Assembly: GCA_049366815.1 (NCBI GenBank)
Contig: JBMNCO010000133.1
Coordinates: 1 to 7,174, forward strand
From: CAYNYM01 sp049366815
Lineage (GTDB): Bacteria; Desulfobacterota; DSM-4660; Desulfatiglandales; HGW-15
Reading direction: 5' to 3'
Length of the DNA: 7,174 bases
The position numbers and the translations under genes were made by a program. The notes beneath the pieces are model-generated. The model searched no databases and was not told the DNA's origin. It saw only the letters and a program-made list of their open reading frames with translations. Shown here one piece after another: positions 4,497 through 7,174 of this stretch. The first letter of the stretch is position 1. Every line of letters begins with the position of its first letter.

Positions 4497-7174
4497 ATGG
4501 TGCCGCAGGATAAAAAGGCTGGAACAACCCCAGGCAACGACCCGGCCTTCCACCATCTCATGGCCCAAACATTGGCCCTTGACCTTGAAATCACAAAAGA
4601 CGGTCAAAAACTGAGGCACATCGGCGCAGTCCATCAGAGGCAAGAATTCGAACGGGAAGGCGGAAAGGGAGTCCGTCAGGCCCTAAGAGACCTGGATACT
4701 TTCGGCAGCCGTGCGCGGTACGTGCTGGGCCATAATGTCTTCAACCACGATTTGCCCTTTTTAAAGGCGTTTGCCCCCGGACTGCGCTTGCTCGATCTCC
4801 CCGTTATCGACACCTTGTATCTTTCTCCCCTAGCCTTTCCCCGCAACCCCTATCATCGCTTGGTCAAAGACTACAAACTGGTCCGCTCCTCCTTGAGCGA
4901 TCCCTTGGAAGACGTGCGCCTGTGCCTTTCCGTGTTCGCCGACCAGTGGGAGAGTTTTTCCCAGCAGGGCGATCTCTGCCCGGATGTCCTTTCTTTTTAT
5001 ACACACTGTTTTCAGGAAGGTCGTTTCAGCGGGTTCAGCGGAAACGGTCTGGCTGCGGTGTTCAATTTGATAAGGCCCGGTCATATCGATGAGGATTATC
5101 GGGCCGGGGATCAATTTGTCAAATTGACGGAGGGGCTGGTGTGCCGAAACGGGGTCGAGCGTGCCTATGCTGTGATAGATCGGGCAACGTCACCGATAGC
5201 GGCATACAGTCTGGCCTGGCTGAGGGTGGCCGGTTCCAATTCCGTTCTTCCGCCCTGGGTAAGACACCAGTTCCCCAAGGTAGTCCCCTTCTTAAAGGCC
5301 TTGAGGGAAATCCCCTGTGGGGATCCATCCTGTGCCTATTGCCGGGAGACCCATGATCCCGATGCCCAGTTGAGGCGCTTTTTCGGTTTTCATGCATTCC
5401 GAGGCGAGCCCCAGACCTCGGACGGTGCGAGTCTGCAGCGCGAGGTAGTCCTGAAGGGCCTGCGTGATGAACCCCTGATGGCGATACTGCCCACGGGTGG
5501 CGGCAAATCCCTGTGTTATCAACTGCCGGCCCTGGCGCGCCATATGCGCCGCGGGTTGTTGACCGTTGTGATTTCACCCCTGCAGGCCCTCATGAAAGAC
5601 CAGGTCGACAACCTGATCAAAAATACCGGCACCCCCTTCGCCGCGGCCATCTATGGCTTGCTGACGCCTCCCGAGCGCGGAGAGGTCATCGAGCGGGTTC
5701 GGCTGGGCGATATCGCCATTCTCTATATCTCCCCCGAGCAGTTGCGCAGCCGCTCGGTCAGGCAGGTCCTGATGCAGCGCGAGATCGGTTGCTGGGTGTT
5801 CGATGAGGCCCATTGCCTCTCCAAATGGGGACATGATTTTCGGCCCGACTATCTGTATGCGGCGCGATATATCCGTGAGCTCTGCCTGGAGCAACACCTG
5901 GACCTGCCGCCCATTGCCTGTTTCACGGCCACAGCCAAACCGGATGTCATCGAAGAAATTACTTCTTATTTCCAGGATGAATTAGGACAGCCGCTTCAAC
6001 TGTTCGAGGGCGGTGTCGAGCGGGACAATCTCCATTTCGATATCCTGCCCGTTGCAGCCGCTGAAAAGCCTGAGCAGACCTTTGTCATCGTCCAGCAACA
6101 TCTGGAGCAATACGCACCGGCCAGCGTCATTGTGTACGCCGCCCTGAAGAAAACGACTGAACAAATCCGCGATTACCTTGTCCAGAAGGGATTGATCGCG
6201 GAGGCATTCCATGCGGGGCTCGAGGCCAACGAAAAGCGGCGCATCATTGAAGCATTCGTTTCAGGAGACATCCCGGTGATCTGCGCCACCAATGCATTCG
6301 GCATGGGAATCGACAAGAGCAATATTCGTCTGGTGCTGCACTACGACATCCCGGGATCCCTGGAGAACTATCTGCAGGAGGCCGGTCGCGCGGGAAGGGA
6401 TATGCAGCCGGCCGATTGTATTCTTCTATACGATCCCGAGGATGCCGAAACCCAGTTCAAATTAGGCGCCTATTCCCAGATCGACAAGGATGAGATCCAG
6501 CGTATTCTCAAATCCCTGCGACGAAGCAAGCGCAACAAGGACAATGAGATCGTTATTACGACACAGGAGCTGCTGCGTGACGAAGAACTGGCCGATCTTT
6601 ATGAAAAGGAAGACCGGAGCAAGGAAACCAAGGTCCGCACCGCAGTCTCCTGGCTGGAGCGCACCGATTTTCTTGAACGAAATCAAAATTTGACGCAGGT
6701 GTTTCAGGGTAAACCCTTGGTGAAAACCATCGAGGCCGCCGAACCGATCATACAAAGGTTGAAGCTGCCGCAAACCACACAGCACCTGTGGCGTGGGATT
6801 TTGATGGTCCTGTTCAACGCATCGTCGGATTCAGGCCTCAGCGCAGATGACATTGCCGAGGGCCTTTTCTTTTCTGCAGATCAGCTCAAAGAGCTTGAGC
6901 GTCACTCCGGGCTTACGCCTGCACAATTGGTCATCTATGCCATGCATGAAATGGCCTCCGTCGGCTTGCTGGATAAAGGTATGATGCTTTCTGCCTTTGT
7001 CTGTTGCAAAGGCAAAAAGGCCGCTTCCAGGCTATTGGCCATGATCTGTACTTTGGAAGAACGCCTTTTGAAGCTGTTGCAGGAGGAGGCGCCCGATGCC
7101 GAGATCGGCGGCTGGTTGGACCTGGATATCAACCGGCTGAACCAGCGTCTGCAGAACGATGGAGAGGAAAGCAA
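4497..7174 (+). CDS. DEDD 3'-5' exonuclease fused to RecQ-family ATP-dependent DNA helicase (partial, runs off window end)
   Basis: I read 892 codons with no stop up to the window edge. Residues ~22-150 are a DnaQ-like exonuclease: motif I LALDLEI (D29, E31), motif II GHNVFNHDLPFL (H79, N80, D85), motif III SDPLEDVRLCLSVF (D139). Residues 274-282 hold a C-x4-C-x2-C cluster before the helicase. The RecQ core follows: LRRFFGFHAFR (292-302), Walker A PTGGGKSLCYQLPA (K337), motif Ia SPLQALMKDQ, DEAH at 436-439, the RecQ-specific loop CLSKWGHDFRPDY (440-452), CFTATA (475-480), ATNAFGMGIDK (597-607), and motif VI QEAGRAGRD (627-635). Residues 640-892 look helical and winged-helix-like, without the usual RQC zinc cysteines. 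The expected activity is 3'-5' unwinding coupled to exonucleolytic trimming in DNA repair, recombination or defence; the exact role is not shown. The domain order matches human WRN. The gene is divergent from the OYE gene and follows a terminator-bearing leader. Confidence 0.93.
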   Translation, partial: MVPQDKKAGTTPGNDPAFHHLMAQTLALDLEITKDGQKLRHIGAVHQRQEFEREGGKGVRQALRDLDTFGSRARYVLGHNVFNHDLPFLKAFAPGLRLLDLPVIDTLYLSPLAFPRNPYHRLVKDYKLVRSSLSDPLEDVRLCLSVFADQWESFSQQGDLCPDVLSFYTHCFQEGRFSGFSGNGLAAVFNLIRPGHIDEDYRAGDQFVKLTEGLVCRNGVERAYAVIDRATSPIAAYSLAWLRVAGSNSVLPPWVRHQFPKVVPFLKALREIPCGDPSCAYCRETHDPDAQLRRFFGFHAFRGEPQTSDGASLQREVVLKGLRDEPLMAILPTGGGKSLCYQLPALARHMRRGLLTVVISPLQALMKDQVDNLIKNTGTPFAAAIYGLLTPPERGEVIERVRLGDIAILYISPEQLRSRSVRQVLMQREIGCWVFDEAHCLSKWGHDFRPDYLYAARYIRELCLEQHLDLPPIACFTATAKPDVIEEITSYFQDELGQPLQLFEGGVERDNLHFDILPVAAAEKPEQTFVIVQQHLEQYAPASVIVYAALKKTTEQIRDYLVQKGLIAEAFHAGLEANEKRRIIEAFVSGDIPVICATNAFGMGIDKSNIRLVLHYDIPGSLENYLQEAGRAGRDMQPADCILLYDPEDAETQFKLGAYSQIDKDEIQRILKSLRRSKRNKDNEIVITTQELLRDEELADLYEKEDRSKETKVRTAVSWLERTDFLERNQNLTQVFQGKPLVKTIEAAEPIIQRLKLPQTTQHLWRGILMVLFNASSDSGLSADDIAEGLFFSADQLKELERHSGLTPAQLVIYAMHEMASVGLLDKGMMLSAFVCCKGKKAASRLLAMICTLEERLLKLLQEEAPDAEIGGWLDLDINRLNQRLQNDGEES

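Noticed and set aside
4560..4562. Alternative start ATG (residue 22) for the exonuclease-RecQ gene
   Set aside because: It has no Shine-Dalgarno sequence, whereas ATG 4497 has GAGGAG at ideal spacing. Starting at 22 would put the catalytic Asp seven residues from the N-terminus.
5119..5577. 152-codon minus-strand frame opposite the helicase gene
   Set aside because: It is a shadow of the RecQ reading frame, low in recognisable motifs and rich in Arg/Pro/Gly/His, as antisense frames of GC-rich genes often are.

Overview
The window looks like chromosomal DNA from an anaerobic Gram-negative bacterium, most plausibly a Desulfobacterota (sulfate- or syntrophy-type deltaproteobacterial) lineage. 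That assignment is an inference from the stand-alone Old Yellow Enzyme reductase with an Fe-S cysteine cluster, the moderate-to-high GC of the two core genes and the kind of accessory genes present. No marker gene fixes the taxon.

Layout. (1) Positions 1-1335, minus strand: a decayed accessory block. It holds a broken ORF6N-domain gene (1-210), a broken DUF1016/YhcG-type gene (293-1078) that keeps its winged-helix half but has lost its PDDEXK nuclease half, an unidentified C-terminal gene fragment (1075-1212), and a fragment of a spare winged-helix tail (1246-1335). (2) 1332-2810, minus: an intact 492-residue AlbA_2/GHKL-ATPase-like putative regulator (COG2865 type) with a four-unit TPQV linker encoded by a 12-bp tandem repeat. 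(3) 2979-4097, minus: an intact 372-residue FMN-dependent OYE-family oxidoreductase with four C-terminal cysteines. (4) 4098-4496: a 399-bp divergent intergenic region. It contains a probable structured plus-strand RNA, a perfect 16-bp palindrome and a strong intrinsic terminator at 4351-4379. (5) 4497 to the window end, plus: one uninterrupted reading frame of at least 892 codons. It encodes an N-terminal DEDD-type 3'-5' exonuclease fused to a RecQ-family helicase, the domain order of human WRN, and it is still open at the window edge.

How the parts relate. The minus-strand accessory genes are of types often found together in mobile or defence-like neighbourhoods. Here two of them have lost their central domains while keeping both ends, with starts and stops still recognisable. 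The nuclease and the ORF6N protein are therefore probably dead, while the ATPase gene and the two flanking genes look intact. The OYE gene and the exonuclease-helicase gene are divergently transcribed. The terminated RNA lies between them on the helicase strand, so it is either an independent small RNA or a 5' leader whose terminator controls the helicase gene. The most interesting items are the exonuclease-RecQ fusion and the structured RNA before it.
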